The notes below the pieces were generated by a model. That model saw nothing but the letters and a program-made list of their open reading frames with translations. It did not search any database and had not been told where the DNA came from. This document shows, piece after piece, positions 1 through 10,672 of a stretch of 33,546 bases of DNA (its first letter is position 1; each line of letters begins with the position of its first letter). The DNA comes from Chara braunii (lineage: Eukaryota > Streptophyta > Charophyceae > Charales > Characeae). Position numbers and translations under genes: made by a program. The DNA lies in assembly GCA_003427395.1 (NCBI GenBank), contig BFEA01000005.1, positions 6,977,985 through 7,011,530 of the forward strand. Reading direction: 5' to 3'.

Positions 1-534
1 CCGTTCACCACTGGCCCCCGTACCATGCCCATCATGCACATACCCAACTTCACGTGCCATCCCCCATGCCGGATACGGTGATTGAATGCCAGCATTCAAT
101 CTTCCCATTCCTGAAGATCGCGGTGGTCCAAAACTCTGACTTCCCGCAAGGAGAGAGGTCATACTATGAGGCTCTTTCCCTGGACTATAGACAGAAGTGT
201 GCAGGCAGGCAAAGGTGGCAAACCGTTCGGGAGGGATGTGGCGATGCGTGACATGGCCGATGATCGTGCTGTGGCGGACAATCCTACCAGCACCGGAGCG
301 CCAGCGCCTGGGGTGGATGGCGGGACTTCCTGGAAGCCTGTGTCCATCAGAGGAGGTGACGGGGATGGTGATCGCCGTTGCACAGGGTGTCGAGAGTCCA
401 TACCTCTAACAAAGTTGTGATCAGACGTTGCTATTGATGGGGACGCCGCCGCCGAGCTCCACGGAACGGAAATGCAGCGCCTGGGACGAGCTATGGATCG
501 GATTGCAGAACAACGGCCGTTCGATTCTGAAATC
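1..534. other. No gene recognised
   Basis: Short open frames exist on both strands, but none shows a recognisable domain, a splice structure or codon consistency. I see no repeat longer than a few bases. It leads directly into the 75-bp minisatellite. Confidence 0.4.
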
Positions 535-759
535 GAACTGCTCTGGCAATGCACGTGGCAGAAGCAGTGCTCTCCAGGCAATGCACGTGGCGAAAACGCG
601 GGCATGTTCGAAATGCTGTGGCAGTGCTGGGAGCGGAAGAAGTGCTCTCCAGGCAATGCATGTGGTGAAAACGCGGGCACGTTGGAACTGCTCTGGCTGT
701 GCACGTGGCGGAAGAAGTGCTCTCCTTACGAGTGGGAGACAAGCTGCGGGCACGATGAA
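535..759. repeat. 75-bp minisatellite, three copies
   Basis: Three units of exactly 75 bp lie at 535-609, 610-684 and 685-759. The first two are close copies sharing a core around TGCTCTCCAGGCAATGCA; the third keeps the first half and diverges in the second. Because 75 is a multiple of three, no frame accumulates stops, so open frames run through on both strands. One plus-strand frame (472-1224) repeats a 25-residue unit containing KKCSPGNA and GENAG. That frame has no other recognisable domain, so I call only the repeat, and a coding role is unproven. Confidence 0.8.
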
Positions 760-1516
760 ATGGCACGACCAATCGAAGACCAGGGTTTGATGATGGACCA
801 CCGCTGGCATCCGTCGAAAGTACCGCTGTTGCAGGAGGAGCACGACCGGTGTGCGGTGCCAGGCCCAGGGCCTCTTCTCCTTTTTCCTTCCTCAGGTAAT
901 TTTCCCCGCTTGGAGAGCCCGGTACCCACATTTGGGACATTGACCGCCAACGGTAGAACCCTCTTGGTTTTCCTCACGTCGCACACCTCTTTGGACCAGC
1001 GGACATTCCAACACGATGATGCGGACATCAAAAAAAAAAAAAATCAAAAATACAACACCTTTTTCGGGGAAGGGTACGGGCGTGGTGTCTTTCGGGTTTC
1101 GCACGAAAAGCCTTGCCGCCAAATGCGCCCCGCACGCCACGTCCCAGGATGTTTCCACTTCCTTGAAAAAAGAGGGGCCCCTCCGCAAGAGATGGAAAGA
1201 GGTGGGATCCCAACAATTCCCTAAGAGTGCCTCGCCTACAAGAGGTGGGATCTGCCTCTAATCCTGTCCACAACTGAGCAGCCCTGTCCAAATAACCCAT
1301 TAAATTTTATTAAATGCATCTAGGGAACAAACAGAGCTTCAAAGATTCAAACATTGCTTAAACGACCAGTACACCCATACATCGGCCGCGGGCCCCTTTC
1401 AGAGGCCGGTAAGGCTTCAGAGGGCGGCAATGGGATTTATAAACAGCGGTGCCGCCACGCCCGGCCGGACTTTTTTGGTGGGGCTGAGGAGTCTCTTTCT
1501 GCAAGGCTGGGGCCGT
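760..1516. other. No gene recognised
   Basis: The plus-strand frame that crosses the minisatellite runs on to 1224, through a 13-A stretch near 1030. It loses any repeat character and matches nothing I know. The rest is unremarkable mixed-composition DNA. Confidence 0.35.
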
Positions 1517-1542
1517 GTACTGGTGGTCTAAACCACCAGTAC
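1517..1542. repeat. Perfect inverted repeat, 11-bp arms
   Basis: Arm GTACTGGTGGT (1517-1527) is followed by a 4-base spacer and its exact complement (1532-1542). The same CTGGTGGTTTAAACCACCAG theme recurs, longer, at 1707-1736, so these look like two copies of one palindromic motif. Confidence 0.8.
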
Positions 1543-1616
1543 TTCCAAGGCACTTTTCTCCACGGCTGGAAACGCCCTGCGCACCGAAGAAAAATGAATC
1601 GGCGCACTTTTCTTTA

Positions 1617-1633
1617 GGCTGGTGTCACCAGCC
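1617..1633. repeat. Perfect inverted repeat, 8-bp arms
   Basis: GGCTGGTG, one base, then CACCAGCC. It sits between the two longer CTGGTGG palindromes and shares the CTGGTG core, so the three hairpins form a cluster over 220 bp. Confidence 0.6.
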
Positions 1634-1706
1634 ATTTCGTTCTGTTACCCGAGCTCCTAAGAGCTTGGCACATTAACGCCCGGGCCAAAAACAAATAGCT
1701 GGCCCA

Positions 1707-1736
1707 AGTACTGGTGGTTTAAAAACCACCAGTACT
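1707..1736. repeat. Perfect inverted repeat, 14-bp arms
   Basis: AGTACTGGTGGTTT (1707-1720), a 2-base AA spacer, then the exact complement (1723-1736). It is the strongest of three related hairpins in this stretch. Confidence 0.85.
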
Positions 1737-4160
1737 GTCCCCATCTATTGTTCCAACGCTTCCTTCGGGCTCAGCCTACTGAATGGAAAAGGCTGACAGC
1801 ACCAGCCAAAACAATTCTATTTTGCGCCTGCGCTGGTTTGAGAAAGCCCACTCCGCAGCAGAAATGGGCATGGGAAAAAGAGGGTCGAAAGTGCCGGAAG
1901 CTTTGTCCAGCCAAGGACTGGGAATTACCTGACCAAGCTGGAGGGCTGCCAGTTGCCATGGAGCATTCTTTGCGCTGTTGGTTCGGAGTATCTTCATCGC
2001 AGTTGAGTCTTCTCGCCGTTCTCGGTAGCTTCAGAGTATACTCCCACTAGGCCCTCAAAATCGCAAAATCCCCAAATCAGCGGCCAGATTGAGTCCTTGC
2101 AAAAGGAGGAGGACACTTGGCTGCTTACTTCGCGATTCTGCGATTTCGAGGATGTAGCGTGAGTATGTCCTCTCAGACCCACATTTTGATGATACCAGCT
2201 TTTAGCACAAAAGGAAATTTAAAGGGAAAAAGGGGAAAACAAAGGAATCTTCCAGTAAGGTGATTTGGCAGGTGGTACCTTTTTCTTCCTATTTTCTGTT
2301 GGAGACCTTAATTGGCTAACCCCTCAACTGGCAAAGAGGGTTCGTGCGGAAAAACAGACTGCGTGAGAAATCTCAGCAGGGAGAAGGAAAGTTTGCCTTC
2401 AATTTCAGAAATTACGCTGAGCACGTGTTGCTCCCCACTAATAGATTGGAGCATCGTCCCCAATTGAAAAAAAAAAAAGAAAAAGCAAAAAAAAGGCAAC
2501 CAAGACTGATGGCAGACTATACAATGTCCTTTTTCAAGTTGTTTTTTTGCACAATGAGAAGGATAAACCTTTAGGACACCAATGCACACCCACTGGCTGA
2601 CTCGACCCCGACAGAGTCGGTAAATTGCATAGGATTGGTTCGACAACTCCACTAGTGCAGTGTTGCAGTGTTTGAGGGACAAGGTCGAATGTTCGCAAGA
2701 CATTATGGTGTTGGAGAGTTCTGGAGAGTTTCGTGTTCGTTTAATGTCGAGTTCACCTTAAACAAAGAAAAGAAAAAGGGAAAAGAAAAGGTGCTGGAGA
2801 GTTTGCTGGCCCAGGAGGTGAATAGTCTCTCTGTCTTGGAGAATTTGCACAAGGCAACCCTCCCGTGGTAGGTGGTCCAAAGGTGTCGAGGAGCAAGGAA
2901 GGCTCAAGAAGAAAGAAAAGAAACAACCCATGGTCGCGAAAAAATGATGCCGCTATGTGACAAACTGCCACCGGGTAAGGCGCAGCCTCCTGGCTGCGGG
3001 GGGGGAAAAAGAAGAAAAAACATGGTTGTACCGAGGAGGCCAGAGGCTGCTCCCTGTACTTGGACTTTCGCAGAAAGGAGTTGGCACGAATTACGTAAGG
3101 CCCGTGATGCTGTATTTCGGCACAGATTCCATGAATGACGAGTCTTCAGCGTGTGACTGGCCTGCGAACTACACTACGGGTTACGTGCGCCTGGAGCCTG
3201 CAAAGCCTACAGACTCCATGTGGAGATCATATACAGATTACACAAACAGTCCCATATTACACCTCTGCAAGGAAAATGAGCGAGAGCGAATCACAGAAAC
3301 CAAGCAGCATCATACACATGTAACCAGACAGTCGTGACCTCGAACCGAAAGCAGAATTGCAACACGAGTTCCACCAAATAAGAGCACAGCAAAAGCTCAT
3401 AAGTGACAATGTTGGAATAGTCTCATCATCATCAACAAAGAACCAATGTCGACTTCCTATCTGGCGCTCTGCACCCAGACTACAAATGGCAGATCCTATC
3501 TAGCCTATCTACAATGCCGCTGGTGACGTCAACAGCTCCCCGAAGTACGAGCAGATCTCGGCCAATGCCATTCGCCTCAAGCACCACTCACAGATGCCAC
3601 ATGCACCCAAGGACCACCATGCGGCCCATCCAGCATAGTGCAGCGCAGCTCGGCTATGGCTGCCTGCTGATCCACCTCGCCGTGAGCGCGTGGGCCTGGC
3701 CAGCGATCAGCGCAGCAGCGCTTGCGCAGCATGCAGCCAGTGCCCGAATGCCAAATGCGAGGGCAGGCACTTTCCTAAATGGAAGTGGCCTGCCTGCTGT
3801 GTGTGGCCTGGCTGCGCTGGGCCCCTGCCCAGAAGCTTCCGGTAGGCCCCGAGAGGCTGAGCCCCGGTCCAAACGAATCAGGCCCAGGGCCTGTGGCGGT
3901 TGCCTGTGCCCAACTGCCTGCAGCCTGTGTTCGGCCCTTGTTGTGTATCTGGCCCGGGGCCTGCCTCAGTTACGTACGAAAAAGGCAGCCTGGGCCTGGG
4001 CGCTCTCAACCAACTGGCGCTGCGCAACAGCCTGAATTTCCCCAAATGCATGGTAGCCGAAAAATAGGCCTCTTGGCCTCGGTCGGGCCTGCCTTCACTT
4101 AGGGCAGCCGACTGTGCTGCTTACAGGGGAAAAAGGGGCTCATCGGGGCCTTATGCCTCG
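1737..4160. other. No gene recognised; left part may include an LTR
   Basis: The stretch holds A-rich tracts (2465-2490, 2760-2790, 3000-3020) and a GC-rich segment from about 3640 to 4030 full of GGCCTGG/GGGCCC words. Open frames in the GC-rich part are what its composition would give by chance. If the polypurine tract at 4163-4174 is real, the DNA just left of it is the 3' LTR of element A. I could not find a matching LTR elsewhere in the window. Confidence 0.3.
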
Positions 4161-4174
4161 CATTCCCTCCATAG
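4161..4174 (-). other. Candidate polypurine tract and LTR start of element A
   Basis: Read on the minus strand, CTATGGAGGGAA is followed at once by TGCGAGGC, a purine tract directly before a TG dinucleotide. That is how a Ty3/Gypsy 3' LTR begins, and it lies about 25 bp after the integrase stop, where one is expected. No second LTR copy was found to confirm it. Confidence 0.35.
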
Positions 4175-4199
4175 TTTGACAGTCCTCTGAGAAGTTCCA

Positions 4200-5378
4200 T
4201 TACTCAATCTGGCACTTTCCCTTCTGCAGTAACTTCTCGTAGTGAGCGACAACCTGTGGAGTGGTCTGCATCCGTTCCTCCCTGGTAAACCATCTGTCCT
4301 CCTTAGGATCAATGTGATGTCTGAACCGAACGCGATATTGCAGTTTCGGCTTAGGAGGACATCCTCTGCCTGTCGGTCTTGGAACTGGCATTTCTCTATG
4401 GTCCACGATGTCGACCTCTCCATCCATGGTTGGGGCCAGCATTGAGCGTCGTGAGGGAAACTGAGCAGTTTCCTTGAAAGGTGCAAGCTTGGAGGCGTGA
4501 AAGAAAGGGTAAGTGCGAAGGTGACCAGGGATCTGAACTACATATGAGTCATGATATGACGGCCCATCCGGATCATCCCCGACGATATCTAGAGCCTCCC
4601 AGGGTCCAAAGTACTGTGGCATGAGCTTACGGGATATCCCGTGCTCTTGTCCCAGTTCTGAGGACTTGATCCAGACTCTGTCCCCTACTTGGAATGTAGA
4701 TGGACGACGGTGCTTGTTCTCAGACTGTATCATCGCCGCCTGTGCCCTGTGCATCTGTTCTACAACTTGCTGCATCAGGCGCTCATATCGATATGCAAAC
4801 TCTAGGGTGCCTGGTGCAGCAGAAGGCTGATTCTCAGGTAGTAGAAAATCTAAGGGAAGTCTTGGTTTGAAAGTCAGTAGCAAACTGTTGGGGCTCACCC
4901 CGGTTGCACTGTGCACGACGTTGTTATACAGACTGGCGATGAGAGCAAGTTTCTCATCCCAGTCCACCTGATTAGGCTTGATGTAATGCCTCAGCAGGTG
5001 TTGAACAACGCGGTTCAGCTGCTCTGCTTGCCCGTTTGCCGCTGGGTGGTTGTCGGAGGTCATCTCCAGTTGTGTCCTTTGTTCTGCCGCTGTGGCCTTC
5101 CACGATTCACTGGTAAATCCCACATCCCGGTCACTAATTATAGACTTTGGCAAACCGAAGTCTCTGGCCCAGTTTTCTTTGAATAGCTTAATCACGTACT
5201 CAGTCTTGGCTGTTGCAGGCATTGCGACTAACCTAGCATACTTGCTAAACCTATCTACAACGACATAGAAATATCTCATTCCACTCTTGCTGGTGACCAG
5301 CATGTCCATGAAATGCATAAACAAACTCTCACCTGACTTTTCCGGTATCGGAAGGGGCTTGAGAAGCCCAAGAGGGGT
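4200..5378 (-). pseudogene. Ty3/Gypsy integrase core and C-terminal domain, element A
   Basis: This is the retroviral-type (rve fold) integrase core of element A, which would join element ends to target DNA. The frame is open from just after a TAG at 5379-5381 to the stop at 4200. The second catalytic Asp lies in SDRD (5130-5132) and the Glu in GQAEQ (5022-5024), with exactly 35 residues between them. The first catalytic Asp, expected in a MDF motif, is His (CAT, 5313-5315), so the enzyme should be dead. After the core come the GPY/F module (PQYFGPW, then HASKLAPF) and a basic tail with YRVRF and EDRWFTREE, perhaps a diverged chromodomain-like tail. No ATG heads the frame because it is the interior of a polyprotein. 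Confidence 0.9.
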
Positions 5379-5843
5379 CTATGTACGTGGCTTGTCTCTC
5401 TGATAAACCTGACAAGTATCCACGTACAACTTGGTGTCTCTCATCATTGTGGGCCACCAGAACTGCTGCAGCAAGTTGGCTGCAGTTTTTTTGTAGCCAA
5501 AATGTCTTGTGGCATCATGACATTTACCTAAAAGTAAACTACGCAAAGACTCCCTATTAGGCACACACAAACGTTTCTTCCCGGCCTTCTCAAAGAACAG
5601 CTGGCCGTTGACCAACTCAAACTCGGCAGAAGTCACTTTGTCCTTCACCTCGAGTCTACGTATGATCTCAGCCATAAACGGATCCTCGCGATAGGCTTCC
5701 ACCAAAGACCGAGTAACATCGTCCGCAAGCCTAAACTCAGTGATTAGCGCACCAAGGAAGTCTGGCCTACGCGACAACGCATCAACGACTCTATTGTACT
5801 CTCCTTTGATGTACTAAGGTTCATACTGCTCAATGACTTGGAT
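5379..5843 (-). pseudogene. Integrase zinc finger and RNase H tail, element A
   Basis: Minus-strand continuation of the same polyprotein, in the same frame as the integrase core. It contains the end of RNase H (DALSRRPDF), a linker, and the HHCC zinc-binding domain: HDATRHFG, then TCQVYQRDK. The second Cys of the usual CxxC is Tyr (TAT at 5403-5405), one G-to-A change from TGT, so zinc binding should fail. Two in-frame TAG codons break it: 5379-5381 (where Gln is expected) and 5814-5816 (also Gln). It links the RNase H fragment on the right to the integrase core on the left. Confidence 0.85.
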
Positions 5844-6150
5844 CTATCTTTTCAACGCATCAGAGAGCACTGACTGGGTTCTCATCCACTTCAGGGTCTG
5901 ATGATCAGCCCTGACGTAGAAGAAGCTACCAAGGAGGTAGTGCCTCGAGTGGGTTAGTGCTTTGTAGATCGAATAGAGCTCCTTCTCATAGGTGAACTTA
6001 AGCCAATTTTTTAGAGGGCATTTTTTTGGACATGTACTCAACATGCCTCAACTTTGGCCCCTCATGCTGCACGAGCACGACGCCTATGCCATATTGGCTG
6101 ACATCCATGGTTACTATAAACGGCTTGTCAGGATCTGGAAGTTTAAATGA
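5844..6150 (-). pseudogene. Ty3/Gypsy RNase H fragment, element A
   Basis: Minus-strand RNase H domain that would degrade the RNA strand during reverse transcription. It starts abruptly near 6150 with FKLPDPDKPF, includes VTMDVSQYGIG (first catalytic Asp), TYEKELYSIYKAL (catalytic Glu) and RADHQTLKW. An extra base near 5998-6003 shifts the frame between SKKMPSKKLA and KFTYEKEL. A TAG at 5844-5846 replaces the expected Trp. Everything upstream (RT, protease) is missing, so the element was truncated or interrupted at about 6150. Confidence 0.85.
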
Positions 6151-6630
6151 ACCATATCTAGATATCTAGGTATCGAACAGTAATGGTTGTTCCCAAACTC
6201 ATTGACAAAAAGATACATAGAGATCATATAAAAATACATAGAAATCATATATAGCAAAACTATGCAAAATACAAAACATTAAGAAACGGAGATGGCAGAG
6301 GGACGACTTAGGCGCAGTCAAAGAAGCATAGCTCACTCGATCCTTAGCAGAATCGAGGGAAGGAAGAGGCAATCTCGCGGTTCTGACCCCAGACGAGTTA
6401 TCTGGCGGGCTTAGTTCGGTCGTAGAGTGAGTAGAATAGGAGAGAGATGAAGAAGGAGGTGCGCGGGGATATCGAAGAGAGACGACGAGGAAGGAGATAG
6501 GGAGTGAAATTGCTATAACTCGGTCGTTTTTTTACTGTTCTTAGCAAACTAACTTGCCATCTACGGTTTTTTCGGCAATACGGAGTGATTGGCTGCACCA
6601 GATTTGCAATCTGGTCAGCGGCCTGTTCGG

Positions 6631-6637
6631 TATAAAT
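6631..6637 (+). promoter_or_regulatory. Possible TATA box
   Basis: TATAAAT followed by GAAAGGGG. A related context (TATAAAT then CAAAGGG and a CCAGCC) occurs on the minus strand at 10343-10349. No convincing gene follows, so it may be a leftover LTR promoter. Confidence 0.3.
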
Positions 6638-7168
6638 GAAAGGGGTTGCGCCCAGCGGCTATGACTACGGAGATGGCAGAAGGAACGCATGACTCGGATG
6701 TTCCTCAGCAGGATCAGACAAGAGAGGTGGGCGATCAGAGACTTTTGACCATCATGCAACCGATGGTGCTGGCAGATTGGGCGTGAAGGGCGTGATCTTG
6801 GAGGTATGGGCGTCTACCGCTGCGCACACGGAAAGGTGGTGTAGTGATTAATCTTTCCGTTTTCTAGCGGAAGATTCATTTTCGATGGTTTTTTCTTTAT
6901 TGTTTTTGTTTTTGCACGTTTCCTTTCTTTTTCCTTTATTTTGGGTGAGCTCTAGGTGTTGCCCTTCATCATCACGTTGTCCTTCTCGACGGTGCCTCTC
7001 GTCGTCTGCAGTCCACCATTCGCTCGTGGTGAAGTACGCGGCCTTCTTGATCTGGGGCAGTAGCCATGATCCCCGTATTAGCGCAGTACTCCCCGTCTAA
7101 CCGTGCTTCACCGCGAATTGAATCCGACCGTTAGTGCAACCGAACATTTGATCTGTAAAGCTCGTGTA

Positions 7169-7194
7169 GAGAGAGAGACAGAGAGAGAGAGAGA
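7169..7194. repeat. (GA)n microsatellite
   Basis: A run of GA dinucleotides with one CA interruption. Confidence 0.8.
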
Positions 7195-8349
7195 TAACCT
7201 GGCGCGAGAGAAACCAGAATCGGAGCATTGTCGTCTACATAATACAACACATCATGAAGGTGATCAAGTTCATCAGACTGCACCTTCCCATATTGCTGAC
7301 GGAAGATTCACACACATTGTGGTCATGCAAACGAAAAGAGTTGGGAATGTATCCTCCCACCTTATAGTGAAAGATTCATTCTCATATAGCACATTTGGTG
7401 AGTAATGGAGCAACGTCGGATAGTTGCGCACCCCTACTTATGATCATGCTCATTGTCCTAGTCCTGCCGTGTATCCAACTCTATATGAGCATCTGCGCTA
7501 CTTGGGGTCCTGTCGTGTGTCCAAATTACGAGTTAACCCAGTCACCACACGGATGTTTGGTCGATACAGACAGCAGGACGGTGGTCATGGAAGTCGAAAT
7601 CCGTTGAGGAGTGTGTAACAACTCTCCTACCAAATCAACCAGCTCCCAAAAGGATGGCGCTGAAGCGCCCGAGCTATGGTCGACCGTCGTGGCGATTCTG
7701 GCGCCTCGACCAGTGCAAGGGCGTCGGACCTACTGCGCGAGTCTAGGTGTGGTGGGTCCCGGTGCAGATCTTGGTGGCAGTAGCAAATCTTCAAATGAGA
7801 ACTTTGGAGACCAAAGTGGGGGCGGTTTCCATATGGCCTGCTGCTGGGACAACCTGCCGCACAGTTTAAACCGTGGCAGCCTCCCACTAGTGCCCTCTTG
7901 CCCTGCTCAGCTCAGGCATAGTTCACCATCTTCCGGGTCCCAACAAGCAGGCTCACACTCAAGCCTCTCACAACAGATCATGGTTGGCGGACGGTTCGCC
8001 TGCAGCGACCCCTGCCACCCTCGTTGCTGCAGCCCCACAGGCCCGCTCGGAATGTTATCCAACTCCCTTCCACTTTAGGCTATCGGCACTCTCCAAATGG
8101 GAAGCAAGGGAGGCCTCGGTCACGGACCCCACCCTCTCACGCACGTTGACCTCTTCGGTCCGAGTTTCAAGATGACAGGTAGAGAAATTTTGCCAACATC
8201 CAAAACATGCAGGAAACCCGGGTGGGCCCGCCAAAAGAGACGCGTGATCGAAGTCCTCGACTGCCGTAACGACCACCCGTGTCCGTCAAGGTAGTAGCCG
8301 AGCTAGGCCTGTGGGGCCCGATGTCGATCTCGAAACTAGTCACCGGAGT

Positions 8350-8410
8350 TAAAAAAAGAATAATAATAATAAAAATAATAATAATAAAATTAATAAAAAT
8401 AAGAATAAAC
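8350..8410. repeat. (AAT)n-rich low-complexity tract
   Basis: Repeated AAT and AAAT triplets and tetramers. A minus-strand open frame through it is compositional (Ile-rich) and not a gene. Confidence 0.75.
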
Positions 8411-8526
8411 GCGAGGAAACAAAAAAGGTAAGGGGACGAGGGCCTCACGTCCTGCTAGCCTGTGACGCAGCACACACCCAAGCCGCGCATGGTTGCACCT
8501 CGCCGTCGATACCCCGTGCACGCCAC

Positions 8527-9019
8527 TCACCCGGGCGAGGACCTAAACTTCCTCTCAACACGCGCGCCGTCAAGCGGACGAGGTTGCACTGGTGTGACTT
8601 GCAGAAAACACGCCAAATACCCTTGTAACGGTATTTGGTACGACACCGTAGCGGCAGCAATTGGACCTGACGATGAAGAAGCAGCAATTTGTGCTCCTGT
8701 TGCTGACGTACCACTTGGTGGGGTACCAAATAGAGGGGCAAATGGGTTTGTCATCGTTGGTGTTACTACTGGCAATGGAAACGCTGTCTGCGGCCGGACA
8801 CTGGGCCCACCAGCTAAGGAGGGATGAGGTCCTCCTCTCGTCTGCATAGCATTCAATATGTAGTCCAAGGTGTTCTGGATTGCATCCAGTTTGATGTCCT
8901 CTAAGCGTACATGCTCAGCATACCCGCATTGAGGATTTTACAAGTGTCGTCAAGGGTCGAGTCATCTAACCCTTCTATTGTAGCCTTGTCTTCCCTTCTG
9001 CTCCCTAATCCCAGTTTCC

Positions 9020-9053
<34 letters not shown>

Positions 9054-9637
9054 GGCTCCATCTATTGGTGGGGAGCGTCACCTGCTGGAAAACGGGTCCA
9101 GCGTTCCATATACAGAAAAACTTAAAAAGGGGAATGTCTGGAAAAGAAGGAGAACAATGAGCGTGGGACCTGTCAACATTGATTGCCCTGCGGCCCAGGG
9201 GATTGACTGAGCAGGTCTATAAATTATCTCTCTTTCAGTAGATTCCTTCTCTAGCCGTAAGCGGATTAACTCCACGTGTTGGAGTTCTATGGCCTGTTTA
9301 GTGCGTGGAGGTGGCAAGTTGTACTGCAGGCCCGCCATCTAACTTGTGGAAGGTCCTGCACCCATTCCGTTGGATGAGGCGGAGGAACTAGCTAAGGTTC
9401 CTCACGTCTGCTAACCTTGAGAGGTCACTGCAAATGTAGCCATCACTACAGCCCTAGTTGTTGTTGCCTCCCTAGCGGTGTGCAAATGTCAGGCTCTTGC
9501 TTCGGCCCGGAACCTTCTCTCTTCCCCTGGTAGCAGAACCTGAAAGTTAGCTGAAACACTATCAGAATTCTTCGTGTATCCCGCCATGTTTGCCTCCTAT
9601 CGTCAGTTGTCCCTTCACTATTACCTGTACCGCTCAT
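8527..9637 (-). pseudogene. Gag-like remnant of element A
   Basis: Read on the minus strand, several frames join into something gag-like. MSGTGNSEGTTDD at 9637 is followed, after a frame change, by NSDSVSANFQVLLPGEE. Then MAGLQYNLPPPRT at 9338 runs into a charged helix (ELQHVELIRLRLEKE). A third block near 8910-8527 reads LDAIQNTLDYIL and a Pro/Ala/Ser-rich tail. At least three frame changes and a 29-T run (9022-9050) interrupt it. The style matches gag N-termini I associate with Chara-type Gypsy elements. This is recall, no zinc knuckle is visible, and the call is moderate. Confidence 0.5.
9022..9050. repeat. Poly-T run of 29
   Basis: Twenty-nine consecutive T. Seen from the minus strand it is a poly-A run inside the gag remnant of element A, so it could be a retroposon tail or slippage product. 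Confidence 0.9.
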
Positions 9638-10127
9638 CAGCTAAGCAAATCTTTGTCTGCACTAGTGCCCTCACTAGAGCCTACGGCAACATGTGTCTGA
9701 CCGAGTTGAAAAATAATTAAAAATAAATAAATAAATATTTGGCAGGTCACTCAGGCTACCAATCAAGTGGTGCCAACAGTTTATACACAAACTGAGCAAT
9801 TCATTTACTCGTACTTCGATTAGTCCTCCTACAAGAGCATCACATAGAACTGGCAATGGTAGACTACTACAATTATAAACTAATGATGTCAGTTAGGTGT
9901 TAGCAGTCCGTCATGCAATCAGACTCACTCTCATTCACACTTCGCATGCATGCAAACAAGGTGCACAGCAAACTGGCAACAAGCGCCCACTCAAAACTCA
10001 GAGATATGGTAACCAAGAACACAATCAGGTACAAGTTCACTTCAATGGCTATGGCGACTCAGCGCCCACACAACTCTCTATTCGCACACACAGGATCACC
10101 CTGGATATCCCACACGCGATGCCCTGT

Positions 10128-10156
10128 ACACACACACACTCACACACTCACACACT
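10128..10156. repeat. (CA)n microsatellite
   Basis: An imperfect CA/ACACT run. Confidence 0.75.
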
Positions 10157-10342
10157 GCATGCTACACTCTATCTACAGCTATGGCGGCTATGGCCGCTAC
10201 TACCCTATCGTTATGGCTAAGCTTCTTCTCTCTCGCCCACTTCGTCTTCGGGCTCACTGCAGACCACCTCGCACAAGTCGCTGTGGCAGCGTTTCCGCAT
10301 GGCTCAAACATGAATGAATGAATGGCTGGACGCTGCCCTTTG

Positions 10343-10349
10343 ATTTATA
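10343..10349 (-). promoter_or_regulatory. Possible TATA box of an LTR
   Basis: Minus-strand TATAAAT followed by CAAAGGGCAGCG. The position, between two minus-strand Gypsy elements, fits a U3 promoter in an LTR. LTR borders were not identified. Confidence 0.35.
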
Positions 10350-10608
10350 CTTTTGTAGCTCGCTGGTCCGGCCCCTTTCCCATGTCCGTGGTGCATACAG
10401 TCCCATGCGGTACTTGCTTGACTGGACTAGGACTGACTGGGACCGGTACTGCTGACTGCATGGGTTTGCACTACCAACTCGATGGAGTCGCACTGCCGAC
10501 GTAATGCAGTTGGGCTCACCACTTGCCCACTTGCCTCGGCCAAGACCTCAGCAACTTTGAAAGGTCACTACTAGGACCTTCCGGAAGTCTGGGTCCTGGC
10601 CTTTCGAA

Positions 10609-10672
10609 GACTGTAGCAGCTACGACCTTGACCCTTCAGGACTATAGCAGCTACGACCTTGACCTTTCATAA
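10609..10672. repeat. Two-copy tandem repeat, about 33 bp
   Basis: TAGCAGCTACGACCTTGACC plus flanking bases occurs twice in direct order, and both copies keep a TTCAGG/TTCATA end. Confidence 0.65.

Larger units (their letters stand above)
6151..8526. other. No gene recognised; interrupts element A
   Basis: This 2.4-kb stretch lies between the pol and gag remains of element A and does not encode the missing RT. It has a TATA-like site at 6631-6637, a GA run at 7169-7194 and an AAT-rich tract at 8350-8410. The word ACGGAGATGGCAGA occurs at 6286-6299 and 6667-6680. A plus-strand frame (7611-8078, 155 codons, rich in Ser, Gly and Pro) has no domain I recognise. The stretch may itself be another inserted element. 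Confidence 0.35.
4161..9637 (-). mobile_element. Degenerate minus-strand Ty3/Gypsy element (element A)
   Basis: Remnants appear in retrotransposon order on the minus strand: gag debris (9637-8527), then RNase H, integrase zinc finger, integrase core and C-terminal domain (6150-4200). Protease and RT are missing: the pol homology begins abruptly at about 6150 with FKLPDPDKPF. The 2.4 kb between gag and pol is either a replacement or the inserted remains of something else. That gag and pol belong to one element is inferred from order, strand and style; they could come from two insertions. Stops, a frameshift and loss of catalytic residues mean it cannot move by itself. Confidence 0.7.

Noticed and set aside
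159-704. Minus-strand 181-codon frame with repeated His/Cys/Pro-rich segments
   Set aside because: It mirrors the 75-bp minisatellite, which keeps every frame open; no domain.
3514-4035. Plus-strand 173-codon Ala/Pro-rich frame
   Set aside because: It lies in GC-rich DNA where long chance frames are expected, has a shadow on the other strand, and shows no domain.
10128-10156. CA run and other regular short words as CRISPR-like arrays
   Set aside because: Simple dinucleotide repeats with no spacers; the sequence is eukaryotic.
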